NCBI RefSeq assembly: GCF_001718415.1
Contig: NZ_CP013377.1
Coordinates: 682,001-746,000, forward strand
Reading direction: 5' to 3'
From: Burkholderia pseudomultivorans
Lineage (GTDB): Bacteria; Pseudomonadota; Gammaproteobacteria; Burkholderiales; Burkholderiaceae
Length of the DNA stretch: 64,000 bases
The position numbers and the translations under genes were made by a program. The notes under the pieces were generated by a model. That model saw only the letters and a list, made by a program, of their open reading frames with translations. It made no database searches and was not told where the DNA came from. Shown piece after piece: positions 39,654 to 50,082 of this stretch. Position 1 is the first letter of the stretch. Each line of letters starts with the position of its first letter.

Positions 39654-40028
39654 TCATCCACTTCTTCGCCATCGTCCGACGAGCAAACGTTGCACTTGCG
39701 CGAGCGCGCGCCTGAAGCGCTCGCCGCGCTGCACGTACGCCGTCGTGATCGACGCTTCGGCCGATTCCCCGTTATCGGTGCCGAGCCAGATACGCTCGCC
39801 GCGCGCGACGCGCAGCACGTCGCCGGGCTGCACCCAGAAATCGTCGACGCTCGGCGGACGCGTGATCCACAGCGGCGCGCCGTGCGCGCGAATCTCCGCA
39901 TCGCGCGGCGCGCGCCAGCTCAGCGTCGTGCGCGGCGTCACCGCGAAACGGATCACGACAGTCGGTAAGGCGATCGCGCCCGTGCGGCGCGGATCGGGAC
40001 GAACAAACAGCGGGCTTGCCTGGTCCAT
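39654..40028 (-). CDS. DUF2917 family protein
   Basis: The 124-residue protein resembles DUF2917. The family pattern of a tryptophan-rich cupin-like region is seen in TLSWRAPRDAEIRAHGAPLWITR, then VQPGDVLRVARGERIWLG. The rest is a basic helix (RFRRALAQVQRLLVGRWRR). The start MDQASPLF at 40028 is preferred to an in-frame start at 40067. A terminator hairpin lies only about 45 bases upstream, so the gene must have its own promoter in that small space or depend on read-through. Function unknown. Confidence 0.75.
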   Translation of the reverse strand: MDQASPLFVRPDPRRTGAIALPTVVIRFAVTPRTTLSWRAPRDAEIRAHGAPLWITRPPSVDDFWVQPGDVLRVARGERIWLGTDNGESAEASITTAYVQRGERFRRALAQVQRLLVGRWRRSG

Positions 40029-40070
40029 CGTCTTGCTCCATTCGTTGACCGGACGGATGACGCGCACCAG

Positions 40071-40218
40071 AACAAAAAGGCCTCATCCGTTTCCGGTGAG
40101 GCCTTGTGTGACTGCGGTACTGCTCGGTTGCTAACGCACAAGCACCTCCCGTGACGCACCCATATGGGCGTTCACCGGGGCATTAATCGCGATGGCGATG
40201 AGCTTGAACGTAGGCATG
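40071..40218 (-). ncRNA. Candidate small RNA with its own promoter and terminator
   Basis: A minus-strand unit runs from a predicted start near 40218 to an intrinsic terminator. The terminator stem is AAGGCCTCA/TGAGGCCTT (40077-40085 with 40097-40105), with TTTTTGTT at the end. The unit is about 145 bases. It could encode a 28-residue peptide (MPTFKLIAIAINAPVNAHMG..., 40217-40131) beginning at or next to the transcription start, but codon bias is weak, so a regulatory RNA is as likely. No known family was recognised. Confidence 0.5.
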
Positions 40219-40224
40219 CGAACG

Positions 40225-40253
40225 AGTTTGTCGCCGTCGCGCGGCGTTGTCAA
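40225..40253 (-). promoter_or_regulatory. Promoter of the candidate small RNA
   Basis: On the minus strand a perfect TTGACA (40253-40248) is followed after 17 bases by CAAACT (40230-40225). The spacing is ideal and the -35 perfect. Confidence 0.6.
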
Positions 40254-40278
40254 CGACTATTTTCGAGACAGGAGCGGG

Positions 40279-40566
40279 TCATGCGTCGCGCTGTGCGAGC
40301 GCGTTCACGAGCAGTTCGGACAGCAGGCCCGTCATCCCGTTCGGGTGCGTCGCCGCGCGCGCCTTCAACTGCTCGACGAGTTCGGCGTTCAGCTTGCATG
40401 CGAACGGCACGAGCCCCTGTTCCTGGTCGAGCTTGCGCTGTGCGCGACGGTCGAGCGCAGCCGCTGCCTCGACGCCCTTGCCGAAGCGCGCGGAGCTGGA
40501 CTGCTTCATCGCGTGCGTCAGCTTGAGCGCCTTGTTCTTTTCGAGATCGGTTTTCTTCATGGCCAT
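40279..40566 (-). CDS. Small ribbon-helix-helix-like protein
   Basis: The 95-residue product starts MAMKKTDLEKNKALKLTHAM, a basic segment. It is followed by RRAQRKLDQEQGLVPFACKLNAELVEQLKARAATHPNGMTGLLSELLVNAL, whose strand-helix-helix pattern resembles a ribbon-helix-helix DNA-binding domain (about residues 48-92). GGAGGTGCCGCG directly upstream supports the ATG at 40566. It may be a transcription factor or a nucleoid-associated small protein; no partner toxin gene is adjacent. The family call is by pattern only. Confidence 0.6.
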   Translation of the reverse strand: MAMKKTDLEKNKALKLTHAMKQSSSARFGKGVEAAAALDRRAQRKLDQEQGLVPFACKLNAELVEQLKARAATHPNGMTGLLSELLVNALAQRDA

Positions 40567-40635
40567 CGCGGCACCTCCGGGAAATGAAGCCGCGATTGTA
40601 CGCATTTCGGCGGGCGCTGCCCGCCGCGTGCGTCG

Positions 40636-41541
40636 TCATGCGCCCTTCGTGGCGCCCCAGTTGCCGCCGTGCGCGGCTGCCCGAGCGGCCGGCGAGCGTG
40701 CCAGATACGCGAGCGCCTGCTCGGTCGAGCCTTCATGGTGCGGCGTATAGCCGGGCTTGAAGTAGCGCAGCGCGGCGCCGATCACCTTCCAGAACGACGG
40801 CAGATGACCGCGCCGCGAACCTTGCCGCCACGCCATCGCAAAGCCCGGATAGCGGCCCGCGCCCGGGTCGAGCCGGTACATGAATTTCGCGCCCGTCGTG
40901 ATGTAGTAGAGCAGCAGCACGATCACGAACGCCATGTGCACGCAGCGCTCCGGATACGAGCCGCCCATGTGCCGGTAGATGTCGAACGCCACGGTGCGAT
41001 GCTCGACTTCCTCCGCGCCGTGCCAGCGCAGCAGGTCGACCATCGTCGGGTCGGCCTTGCCTGCGTCGAGGCCGTGCGCGTTGAGCACCCAGTTGCCGAG
41101 ATAGCCGAAGAAATGCTCGAGCGACGCGATCACCGCGAGCTGCTGGCGCAGCCAGAAACGCGTATGGCCGATCTTCAGTCCGAGCGGCTGTTCGCCGAGC
41201 ACGCGCGTGAACAGCCGGTTGAGCTTCTGCGTGAACGGCTTCGTGTCGATGCCGTGCCGATCGTAGTAGTGCTTGAGCACGCCGCCGTGCGAGCGCGAAT
41301 GCACGGCCTCCTGACGCAGGAAGCCTTCGGCCTCGTCGCGCAGGCGCGCATCGGTGATCAGCGGCAGCGCCTTGTTGTACACGCGGCAGAACCACAGCTC
41401 GCCTTCCGGGAACAACAGGTTCAGCGTGTTGATGATGTGCGTGCTGCCCGGATCGTTCGGCACCCAGGTGATCGGCGTATCGCTGAAGTCGAACTTGACG
41501 TGGCGGGCCTTGATCTTGTGGTATTCGGCGGTATCGGTCAT
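40636..41541 (-). CDS. PF10118-type metal-dependent hydrolase / di-iron-like protein
   Basis: The 301-residue protein matches the family annotated as predicted metal-dependent hydrolase. Two ExxH-type motifs are visible, RQEAVHSRSH near residue 77 and HGAEEVEHRTVAFD near residue 180. Additional histidines in HFFGYLGN and RHMGG lie nearby, in a mostly helical chain. This pattern resembles ferritin-like di-iron proteins. A hydrophobic segment (VHMAFVIVLLLYYITTGAK) suggests membrane association. It is the third gene of a minus-strand operon, 30 bases after the hydrolase-SDR fusion. The reaction is unknown; the neighbours point to lipid or xenobiotic metabolism. Confidence 0.85.
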   Translation of the reverse strand: MTDTAEYHKIKARHVKFDFSDTPITWVPNDPGSTHIINTLNLLFPEGELWFCRVYNKALPLITDARLRDEAEGFLRQEAVHSRSHGGVLKHYYDRHGIDTKPFTQKLNRLFTRVLGEQPLGLKIGHTRFWLRQQLAVIASLEHFFGYLGNWVLNAHGLDAGKADPTMVDLLRWHGAEEVEHRTVAFDIYRHMGGSYPERCVHMAFVIVLLLYYITTGAKFMYRLDPGAGRYPGFAMAWRQGSRRGHLPSFWKVIGAALRYFKPGYTPHHEGSTEQALAYLARSPAARAAAHGGNWGATKGA

Positions 41542-41571
41542 CGGTGTCTCCCTGTGCGGCGCCGGGCGCCG

Positions 41572-43359
41572 TCAATGCGATGCCATGCTGACGCGGGCGA
41601 TCATCCGCCCGAGCCACGGCATGAAGCGGCCGACGAAGCGCAGCGCGTGCGCTTCGCCGCCGACCGCGACGACGGGGCGGTTGCGCAGCACGCCGTCGAC
41701 CATCGCCTGCGCGACGGTTTCGGGCTTCAGGCCGCGCATCTGGTACAGCTTCGTCGCGCGCTTGCGCAGGCGTGCTTCGTCCTGCGTGCTGGCGCCCGCG
41801 TATTGCGTCGACGCCATGATGCCGGTCTCCGCGAAACCCGGGCACACGGCCGTCACGCCGATGCCTTGCTCCGCGAGTTCCGCGCGCATGCATTCGCTGA
41901 GCATCAGCACCGCGGCCTTCGTCGTCGCATACGCGGGCAGATCGCGCGACGGACCGAACGCAGCGGCCGACGCGGTGTTGACGATGTGCCCGCCGGTGCC
42001 GCGCGCGGCCATCTGCTGCGCGAACAGCCGCGAGCCGTGGATCACGCCCCACAGGTTCACGTGAAGGATGCGCTCCCAGTGCCGCGTGCTCGTATCGAGG
42101 ATGCCGCCGGCCATGCCGATGCCCGCGTTGTTGACCACCACGTCGGCGCCGCCGAGTGCGCTGCCGACCCAGGTCGCGAGCGCTTCCATCTCGTCGGCCG
42201 AGCCGACGTCGACGCGCTTCGCATGCGCCTGCGCGCCGGTCAGCCCGATCAGCAGCGCGGTGCGTTCGGCGCTCGCGAGATCGATGTCGACCGCGACGAC
42301 GGTCGCGCCTTCGCGCGCGAACGCGAGCGCCGCGCAGCGGCCGATGCCGCTGCCCGCGCCGGTGACGACCGCGACCTTGCCGCTGAAGCGACCGCTCGTT
42401 GCGCGGCGACGCGCGTTCGCGAGTGCGGGCGGCTCGTCGCCCGATTCGACCGCGTCGATCAGCTGTTCGGCGAGGCCGGCGAAGCGCGCGGGATCGGCGA
42501 GCGGCAGCCAGTGGCCGGCCGCGACTTCGCGGCGGTAGTAGTGCGGCACCCAGCGCGACAGGTTCTCGGACAGCGCGGGGCTCACGTATTTGTCACGGAG
42601 CGGCACGATCGTCTGCACCGGCGCATGCGCATAGCGTTCGCGCGGCGTGAACAGGCAGCGGATGAAGTTCGCGCGATAGAGGCGCACGCCGCGCGCGCCG
42701 TCGTCGGCCTGCCTCGCGCGCGGCGCGACGGGCGTCTTCTCGATCCGGCGGAGCAGGCCGGGCCACGCGCGGCCGAGCCAGAGCCGCCAGCCGAGTTCGG
42801 GAATGAACGGCAGATGGAACAGGTAGACGTACCACGACCGCAACAGCTGGCCGCCGAGCTTGCCGAGCGAGGCGGGCGTCGGAGGCAGCAGGCGTTCGCG
42901 CAGCCAGAAGCCGACATGGTCTAGGCACGGCCCCGAGCACGAGGTGTACGACGCGATGCGGCCGGCGAGCCGCGGCTCGGTGACGAATTCCCAGCCCTGG
43001 ATCGAGCCCCAGTCGTGCGCGATCAGGTGCACGGCGCGGCCGGGGCAGAGTGCGTCGATCACCGCGATGAAATCGTCGGTCAGCTTCGCGAGCCGGTAGT
43101 CGGCGGTGTGCTTCGGCGCGCTGGAAAGGCCGGCGCCGCGTACGTCGTAGGCGATCACGTAATGCTTGCGCGCCAGCAGCGGCGCGACCTGCTGCCAGAC
43201 GCTGCTGTCGTCGGGATAGCCGTGCACGAGCACGACCGGCGAGCGGGCCGGATCGCCCCAGGTCCTGACCGCGAGCGTCAGGTCGCCGGAGGCGACGGCG
43301 GTTTCGTTGTGAAGCGATTCGAACAGGGCCAGCGGTGCTTCGTCGGAAAGAGGCTGCAT
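41572..43359 (-). CDS. Alpha/beta-hydrolase-SDR fusion protein
   Basis: The 595-residue protein is a two-domain fusion. Residues about 15-305 form an alpha/beta-hydrolase with VLVHGYPDDSSVWQQV and the nucleophile elbow LIAHDWGSIQGW. An aspartate nucleophile (HDWG) is typical of epoxide hydrolases and haloalkane dehalogenases. Residues about 320-590 form a short-chain dehydrogenase with VTGAGSGIGRCAALAFA, VVNNAGIGMAGG and YATTKAA. The two activities may act in sequence on one substrate. It lies between the M24 protein and the ExxH metal protein with short gaps (44 and 30 bases). ATG 43359 gives MQPLSDEAPL; upstream open frame lacks domain content. Confidence 0.9.
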   Translation of the reverse strand: MQPLSDEAPLALFESLHNETAVASGDLTLAVRTWGDPARSPVVLVHGYPDDSSVWQQVAPLLARKHYVIAYDVRGAGLSSAPKHTADYRLAKLTDDFIAVIDALCPGRAVHLIAHDWGSIQGWEFVTEPRLAGRIASYTSCSGPCLDHVGFWLRERLLPPTPASLGKLGGQLLRSWYVYLFHLPFIPELGWRLWLGRAWPGLLRRIEKTPVAPRARQADDGARGVRLYRANFIRCLFTPRERYAHAPVQTIVPLRDKYVSPALSENLSRWVPHYYRREVAAGHWLPLADPARFAGLAEQLIDAVESGDEPPALANARRRATSGRFSGKVAVVTGAGSGIGRCAALAFAREGATVVAVDIDLASAERTALLIGLTGAQAHAKRVDVGSADEMEALATWVGSALGGADVVVNNAGIGMAGGILDTSTRHWERILHVNLWGVIHGSRLFAQQMAARGTGGHIVNTASAAAFGPSRDLPAYATTKAAVLMLSECMRAELAEQGIGVTAVCPGFAETGIMASTQYAGASTQDEARLRKRATKLYQMRGLKPETVAQAMVDGVLRNRPVVAVGGEAHALRFVGRFMPWLGRMIARVSMASH

Positions 43360-43403
43360 CGTGAGTCCGTCGTCGGGAAGTCGGTCAGGGGGCGCGGTGC
43401 CGG

Positions 43404-44300
43404 TCAGGCGGTGGCCGGCGCGGTCGCGGCGGCCTGCGAGCGTTCGGCCAGCCGGCGCTGCCAGCGGCGCACGTGCGGCAGGTCGTCGTCGAGCCAGTAC
43501 GCGTCGTCGTCGGTGATCACGAGCAGTTCCTCGAATTTCGCGCCGACGCCGGAAAAGCCGAGATGCGGCTCGACGGCCCACAGGCCCGGCACGGGCGCAT
43601 GCTCGGAGCGCCGGTCGATCGACCACAGCGGCGACCAGCCTTGCTGCTTCGCCGTGCGGCCCTGGTCGAGCAGCAGGTTGCGCGTCGCATTCAGTCCGAA
43701 GCGCGCGACGAAGCGCGGCTTCGACAGCTTGTGGATCTTCGCGACGCGATGCGCGAGCACCTTGAACGGATACGCCTTGTGGCGCGGCTCGACGCCCTGG
43801 CGGCGGCACAGCGCGTCGACTTCCTGCGCGACCTCGGCCATCGGGCGGCGCGCCTTCACGAGCCGCACGATCATGTCGCGATGGTCCATCAGGTCGTCCT
43901 GCAGCTGCTCGAGGATCGGGTTCCTGCCGAGGCAGTGCGCGTAGCCGACGTCGGCGACGATGCCGTCGAGCACGGGCGCGACGTCGAGAATCACCGGCAT
44001 GTCGGTTTCGAGCTGCCGGTTGCTCGGGAAGAACGCGAGATTGAAGCCGCCCATGTGCTTGAGGCCCGAGAAGCCTTCGAACGCGGTGCGGTCGCCGAAC
44101 CATGCGAACGGCTTGTGCAGCCAGTCGTGCACGCCGTGGTCCTGCAGCCATTCGGTCAGCAGGCGGGCGGCTTCCTTCTCGGTGATGCCGGGGTAGAGCA
44201 TGCCGCCGACGGTTTCGACGCAGCGGTACGCGAGCTGCTGGACCGCGCGGAATTGCGGCAGCTCGTCGAGGTGGACTTCCGGCAGCGGATGATCGGACAT
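43404..44300 (-). CDS. M24 (aminopeptidase P/creatinase-fold) family protein
   Basis: The 298-residue protein has the pita-bread metallopeptidase fold. Metal-ligand positions are recognisable as VILDVAPVLDGIVADVGYAH (two Asp) and WAVEPHLG (Glu) plus AKFEELLVI (Glu). The usual histidine falls in the LAHRVAKIH region. The sequence departs from classical prolidases in the HxGxG motif. Its constant association with the hydrolase-SDR gene suggests a non-peptidase substrate. It is the first gene of the three-gene unit. ATG 44300 has GGAGACACC upstream. Confidence 0.85.
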   Translation of the reverse strand: MSDHPLPEVHLDELPQFRAVQQLAYRCVETVGGMLYPGITEKEAARLLTEWLQDHGVHDWLHKPFAWFGDRTAFEGFSGLKHMGGFNLAFFPSNRQLETDMPVILDVAPVLDGIVADVGYAHCLGRNPILEQLQDDLMDHRDMIVRLVKARRPMAEVAQEVDALCRRQGVEPRHKAYPFKVLAHRVAKIHKLSKPRFVARFGLNATRNLLLDQGRTAKQQGWSPLWSIDRRSEHAPVPGLWAVEPHLGFSGVGAKFEELLVITDDDAYWLDDDLPHVRRWQRRLAERSQAAATAPATA

Positions 44301-44540
44301 GGGGTGTCTCCAGGGGATGCTGATCCGGAATGGGCGTCGGTGGCCTGCTTTGTCGCCGGTTATTCAGTCAGCATTTAATGTGCCATTGGTTGATGTAATA
44401 ATCATAGCCGGTTCGGCGGGGCGCGCCAGTCCCGAAGGGTGAGGATTTGTCCTAATGGAGCGGGGAAATGGAGGGGAGGCTCTAGAGGCTCGGAGCCGTG
44501 AACTGCTCAACGACAACCGATTCAGGAAACAGGATCCGGC

Positions 44541-44771
44541 ATGACTCATCCGATTTTCGACTTGCTGACGAAGCTGGATGGCGCCCATCTAGCCTATGCA
44601 CTCCGCCGCCATCGACCCGACTCGATTCTCGTTTCCGTGACGGTAGTCGGACAACGTGTCGAGATCGACGTGTTCGACGACGGACACATGGAGGTGTCCC
44701 GATTCGTGGGTAACGAGGATATTGAAGGCGGAGCCGAATTGATCGACTCCATCGTGGCGTCAGCGAGATAG
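44541..44771 (+). CDS. Small hypothetical protein (76 aa)
   Basis: The product MTHPIFDLLTKLDGAHLAYAL continues with a strand-rich part (DSILVSVTVVGQRVEIDVFDDG, MEVSRFVG) and an acidic C-terminal helix. It has no signal peptide and no recognised domain. Lower GC3 and the isolated position suggest acquired DNA. An A/T-flanked hairpin (GACGC-TTGC-GCGTC, about 44813-44826) follows the stop and may be its terminator. Confidence 0.65.
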   Translation: MTHPIFDLLTKLDGAHLAYALRRHRPDSILVSVTVVGQRVEIDVFDDGHMEVSRFVGNEDIEGGAELIDSIVASAR

Positions 44772-45063
44772 CTGCGAGGCGGACCCGGACAAGACGGGCG
44801 GGAATAAAAAAAGACGCTTGCGCGTCCTTTGTCGTCTGAGGTGTTGCGCATCGTCGAGAGGCGTCCCCAGCGTTGTCGTTGGCGATCGTAGCGAACTGTC
44901 GTCGGGATGTCAAAATGCGTCGTATTGCGTTCCGGCCGTGTCATCTCCGCTGCATACCGGGCGAGATTGCGCGCAGTCGGCTTCGCGCGAGGCGCTACCA
45001 CTCGGCAGACGCAGCGGGACAGTCGGCATGGGCTCGCGCGTGCCGATGCACCCCGGACCCGCA

Positions 45064-45837
45064 CTATCCCTCCCGCTTCCCACCCCACCGCTCCAGCAAC
45101 GCGCCCAGCAGATCGACCGGCAGCGGAAACACGATCGTCGAATTCTTGTCCGCCGCGATCGTCGTCAGCGTCTGCAGATAGCGCAGCTGCATCGCCTGCG
45201 GCTGCTGCGCGAGCCGCTGCGCGGCCTGCAGCAGCTTCTCGGACGCCTGCAGTTCCCCTTCCGCATGAATCACCTTCGCGCGCCGTTCGCGCTCGGCCTC
45301 GGCCTGCCGCGCGATCGCGCGGATCATCGTCTCGTTCAGGTCCACGTGCTTGATCTCGACTGTCGAGACCTTGATCCCCCATGCATCGGTCTGCGCATCG
45401 AGCGTCTTCTGGATGTCCGCGTTCAGTTGCTCGCGTTCGGCCAGCAGCGCGTCGAGCTCGTGCTTGCCGAGCACCGCGCGCAGCGTCGTCTGCGCGAGCT
45501 GGCTGGTTGCCTCGAAGAAGCGCGCGACCTGGATCACCGCCTTTTCCGGATCGACGACGCGGAAATACACGACCGCATTGACCTTCACCGACACGTTGTC
45601 GCGCGTGATCACGTCCTGCGCGGGCACGTCGAACACGACGGTGCGCAGGTCGATCCGCACGACCTGCTGGACGATCGGGATGATCAGCACGAGCCCCGGC
45701 CCCTTCACTTTCCAGAAGCGGCCGAGCATGAACACGACGCCGCGCTCGTACTCGCGGAAGATGCGGATCGACGACGCGACGAGTATCACGACGAAGACGA
45801 TCAGGACGCTGCCGAAGCCGAACGTGTAACCCATCAT
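45064..45837 (-). CDS. Slipin (stomatin/prohibitin-like SPFH protein)
   Basis: This 257-residue membrane protein has one N-terminal transmembrane segment ([17 protein letters not shown]). The SPFH domain starts [23 protein letters not shown], and the chain has [25 protein letters not shown] strands with [11 protein letters not shown]-terminal coiled coil follows ([20 protein letters not shown]). Slipins organise membrane microdomains and are partners of NfeD proteases. The start overlaps the stop of the nfeD-like gene by four bases, so the two are co-translated. Two adjacent ATGs (45837 and 45834) are possible. Confidence 0.94.
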   Translation of the reverse strand: MMGYTFGFGSVLIVFVVILVASSIRIFREYERGVVFMLGRFWKVKGPGLVLIIPIVQQVVRIDLRTVVFDVPAQDVITRDNVSVKVNAVVYFRVVDPEKAVIQVARFFEATSQLAQTTLRAVLGKHELDALLAEREQLNADIQKTLDAQTDAWGIKVSTVEIKHVDLNETMIRAIARQAEAERERRAKVIHAEGELQASEKLLQAAQRLAQQPQAMQLRYLQTLTTIAADKNSTIVFPLPVDLLGALLERWGGKREG

Positions 45838-47408
45838 GAAGGTTCTCCCTGGTGTTGGCGCGGCGCGGGCGCGTCGTAGAGCGGCGCGACGGTGAGCATC
45901 AGCCCGTGGCGGCCGGTCACGCGCACGCGGCAGCCGGCGGCGAGCGGCACGCTGCTCGCGACGCGCCAGCGTTCGCCGTGCACGCGCGCCCAGCCCGCGG
46001 CGGACGGCGCGGCGCCGGCTGTGCCGTGCGGCTGGTCGGGCTGCAGCCCGTCGTCGAGCACTTCGCCGATGCTGCCGACCATCGCCTCGCCGCCCGTCAC
46101 GACCGGCCGGCGCCGCGCGCGCAGCGCGACGCTCGACACGCCCGCGACCAGCAGCCCGCCGCCGAGCGCGAGGCTCGCGATCACGGGCCACGGAATCCCG
46201 TAGCCGGGCACGTCGGTGTCGATCAGCATCAGCGCGCCGATCGTGAACGCGACGATCCCGCCGAAGCCGAGCACGCCGAAGGTCGGCAGGAACGCCTCGG
46301 CGACCAGGCAGCCGAGCCCGAGCAGCACCAGCCCGAGGCCCGCATAGCTGATCGGCAGCAACTGCATCGCGAACAGCCCGACCAGCAGGCAGATCGTGCC
46401 GGCGACGCCCGGCAGCACGAAGCCCGGGTTCGCGAATTCGAAGAACAGCCCGTAGATGCCGATCGTCAGCAGGATCAGCGCGACGTTCGGATCGGCGATG
46501 ATCGACAGGAACCGGCTGCGCCAGTCGGGCTCGACCACGACGAGCGGCGCGTGCGCGGTCGCGATGCGCAGCGTGCCGGCCGTCGTCGTCACCGTGCGGC
46601 CGTCGAGCTGCCGCGCGAGATCGGCCGGGTCCTGCGCGATCAGGTCGACCACGTGCTGCGCGCGCGCCTCGTTCGCCGACAGGCTGACGGCTTCGCGCAC
46701 CGCGCGCTCGCCCCATTCCGCGTTGCGCCCGCGCAATTGCGCGAGGCCGCGCAGATACGCGGCGGCGTCCTGCATCGCCTTGCGGATTTCGGTCGACTGC
46801 GTGTCGGCCGGCAATGCGGCCGATGCGGCGGCCGGGCGGGAGGCGCCGGATGCACTCGACGCGCCCGACGGCGGCGGCTGCGGCGTGGCCGGATTCGCGC
46901 CCGGCGCGCCGCCGATGCCGAACTGCACGGGCGACGCCGCGCCGAGATTGGTGCCCGGCGCCATCGCCGCGATGTGGCTGGCATAGACGATGTAGGTGCC
47001 CGCGCTTGCGGCCCGTGCGCCGCTCGGCGCCACGAAGGTGGCGACCGGCACCGGCGAGCCGAGGATCGCCTTGATGATCTGCCGCATCGACGTGTCGAGG
47101 CCGCCGGGCGTATCGAGCTGCAGGATCGCGAGCGGCGCGTGCTCGCGCGCCGCGCGCTTGAGCGAGCGGACGATGAAGTCGGCGCTGGCCGGCCCGATCG
47201 CGCCGTTGACCGGGATCACGATGACTGGGGGAGGCGCGACCGGCGTACCGCCTGGCGGCGCGTCGGCAGCCGGAGCCGCGACGGCCGCGCATACGACGAG
47301 CAGCGCCGCGAACAGCGCGGCGCGCGCGACCCGCGCGGACAGCGGGTGACGGGGGCGGCCGCGCGGCGGGGCAGGCGCCGGCGGCGGCGGGTGACGGTGA
47401 ATGTGCAT
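45834..47408 (-). CDS. NfeD family protein with ClpP-class serine protease domain
   Basis: The 524-residue membrane protein has a signal/anchor segment (residues about 28-48). A ClpP-crotonase-like serine protease domain follows ([30 protein letters not shown], then [24 protein letters not shown], with the catalytic serine in ASAGTY). A central proline/alanine-rich insert lies around 185-215. A block of four to five helices (about 315-430) and a C-terminal OB-fold NfeD domain complete the protein. NfeD1b proteins cleave stomatin-type substrates and act with slipin in membrane quality control. It overlaps the slipin gene by four bases. The alanine-rich insert is longer than usual. Confidence 0.92.
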   Translation of the reverse strand: MHIHRHPPPPAPAPPRGRPRHPLSARVARAALFAALLVVCAAVAAPAADAPPGGTPVAPPPVIVIPVNGAIGPASADFIVRSLKRAAREHAPLAILQLDTPGGLDTSMRQIIKAILGSPVPVATFVAPSGARAASAGTYIVYASHIAAMAPGTNLGAASPVQFGIGGAPGANPATPQPPPSGASSASGASRPAAASAALPADTQSTEIRKAMQDAAAYLRGLAQLRGRNAEWGERAVREAVSLSANEARAQHVVDLIAQDPADLARQLDGRTVTTTAGTLRIATAHAPLVVVEPDWRSRFLSIIADPNVALILLTIGIYGLFFEFANPGFVLPGVAGTICLLVGLFAMQLLPISYAGLGLVLLGLGCLVAEAFLPTFGVLGFGGIVAFTIGALMLIDTDVPGYGIPWPVIASLALGGGLLVAGVSSVALRARRRPVVTGGEAMVGSIGEVLDDGLQPDQPHGTAGAAPSAAGWARVHGERWRVASSVPLAAGCRVRVTGRHGLMLTVAPLYDAPAPRQHQGEPS

Positions 47409-47517
47409 CGGGACGTCCGGGCGGCGCGCGGCCGCACGCCGTCCGGCTCGCGGAATGGGCGTTGGCCCGACGCTTAAAGATTAGGCGGTTTCAGGCGAAA
47501 GCGCGAAAGCGCGGCGC

Positions 47518-48552
47518 TCAGCGCGCATCGCCCATCCGCGCGAGCACTTCGTCGCGGTACTCGGCCGGACTGCGCCCGCTCCACTTGCGGAACGCGCGAT
47601 AGAACGCGCTCGGCTCCGCGAAGCCCGCGGCGGCCGCGACGTCGGCGATCGAGCGCGCGGGATCGGCGAGCGCCTCGAACGCGAGGTCGCGCCGCAGCGT
47701 GTCCTTGATCGACTGGTACGCGTGGCCTTCCTGATGCAGCTTGCGACGCAGCGTCGCCTCGGCGACATAGAGCCGCGCGGCCATTCCCGCCGCGCCCGGC
47801 CACGTGGCGGGCGGCATCCCGCGCAGCACCGCGCGCACGCGCTGCGCGAGCGCGTTCGGGTTGCGGTACTTGACGATGAAGCTTGCCGGCGCATTGCGCA
47901 GGAACGTCTTCAGCGTCTTCGCGTTCTGCACGACCGGCAGCGTCGCGAATTCCGGGTCGAAGTCGACATAGGAATCGGGCTGGTTGAAGCGCATGTCGTC
48001 GCAGAACATCGACGGATATTCGTGGTCGGCCGGCGGCGTGTCGCAGCGGAAGCTGGCGTGCAGCAGCGGGATGCGCCGCCCGATCAGCCAGCAGGTCAGC
48101 CCGTAGACGATGATGAAATAGGTCGCGTACGTGAACATCGCGGGCGTCGCGCCGTTGTTGCGATGCACGAAACGCAGCCGCACGCGCTGCGGGTTCGCGT
48201 CGAGCTCCGCGTGCAGGTCGTCGAGCACGCAGTGCATGAAGTTCACCGCGCGCGCCATCGCATGCAGCCCGTCCTGCGCGGACAGCGCGGCCTGGCTCAT
48301 CGCGACGAAGCTGCCGCTGCGCATCGGGTGGCGGTCCTGCCCGAAGAACTCGTCGTCGAGCGCGCGCGCGATCGCGTTCCACAGCGCGCCGTACTGCTGC
48401 GCGGACACGCGGGCGCGCGGCTGCGCGAGCAGCGCGGGCGCGATGCCGGCCTGCGCGAGCAGCGGCGCGGACGCGACGCCGCGCCGCGTGGCGAGCGCGA
48501 CGCTGTAAGCCACCAGGCTGATCGCGACGGTTCCCTTGTCTTCCTGCTTCAT
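47518..48552 (-). CDS. AraC family regulator next to the valine-degradation operon
   Basis: The 344-residue regulator has the arabinose-binding-like N-terminal domain of the OruR/ArgR-type AraC group (LLAQAGIAPALLAQPRARVS to about residue 220). The C-terminal HTH_18 follows (LYVAEATLRRKLHQEGHAYQ and SIADVAAAAGFAEPSAFYRAF). It is divergent from the acyl-CoA dehydrogenase gene with 137 bp between starts, the position held by MmsR in Pseudomonas aeruginosa. An inverted repeat, CGCTCA-N7-TGAGCG at 48576-48594, lies in the gap and may be its operator. The likely inducer is valine or an intermediate. Confidence 0.9.
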   Translation of the reverse strand: MKQEDKGTVAISLVAYSVALATRRGVASAPLLAQAGIAPALLAQPRARVSAQQYGALWNAIARALDDEFFGQDRHPMRSGSFVAMSQAALSAQDGLHAMARAVNFMHCVLDDLHAELDANPQRVRLRFVHRNNGATPAMFTYATYFIIVYGLTCWLIGRRIPLLHASFRCDTPPADHEYPSMFCDDMRFNQPDSYVDFDPEFATLPVVQNAKTLKTFLRNAPASFIVKYRNPNALAQRVRAVLRGMPPATWPGAAGMAARLYVAEATLRRKLHQEGHAYQSIKDTLRRDLAFEALADPARSIADVAAAAGFAEPSAFYRAFRKWSGRSPAEYRDEVLARMGDAR

Positions 48553-48587
48553 GGCCGTTGCCGGTATGGCAAAAACGCTCAGTGTAA

Positions 48588-49823
<1,236 letters not shown>

Positions 49824-50082
49824 GCGGCGGCGGTGACCGGAACGCGAGCAGCAGAAGCACCGGCAGCGGCAAACCACGAAAGCAACAAGGAAAGGGTACG
49901 AGGGTAGCGCGGTGAACGCGGCACGCAACGACGTGACCGTGCGCCGCGCAAGAGGGCGCCGGCGCATGGCTGTCATGCATGCGCCGGCTGCCGGGACGCA
50001 TGGAGACAGCCCGGCGGCGGACGAAAACCGGCAACGGACGCCGGCGCGCACCGCCGCAAGGCATGGGACAGGAGACGACACG

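Noticed and set aside
45050..45063. Terminator after the slipin gene
   Set aside because: Only a weak 5-bp inverted repeat without a U-run is present on the minus strand downstream of the stop.
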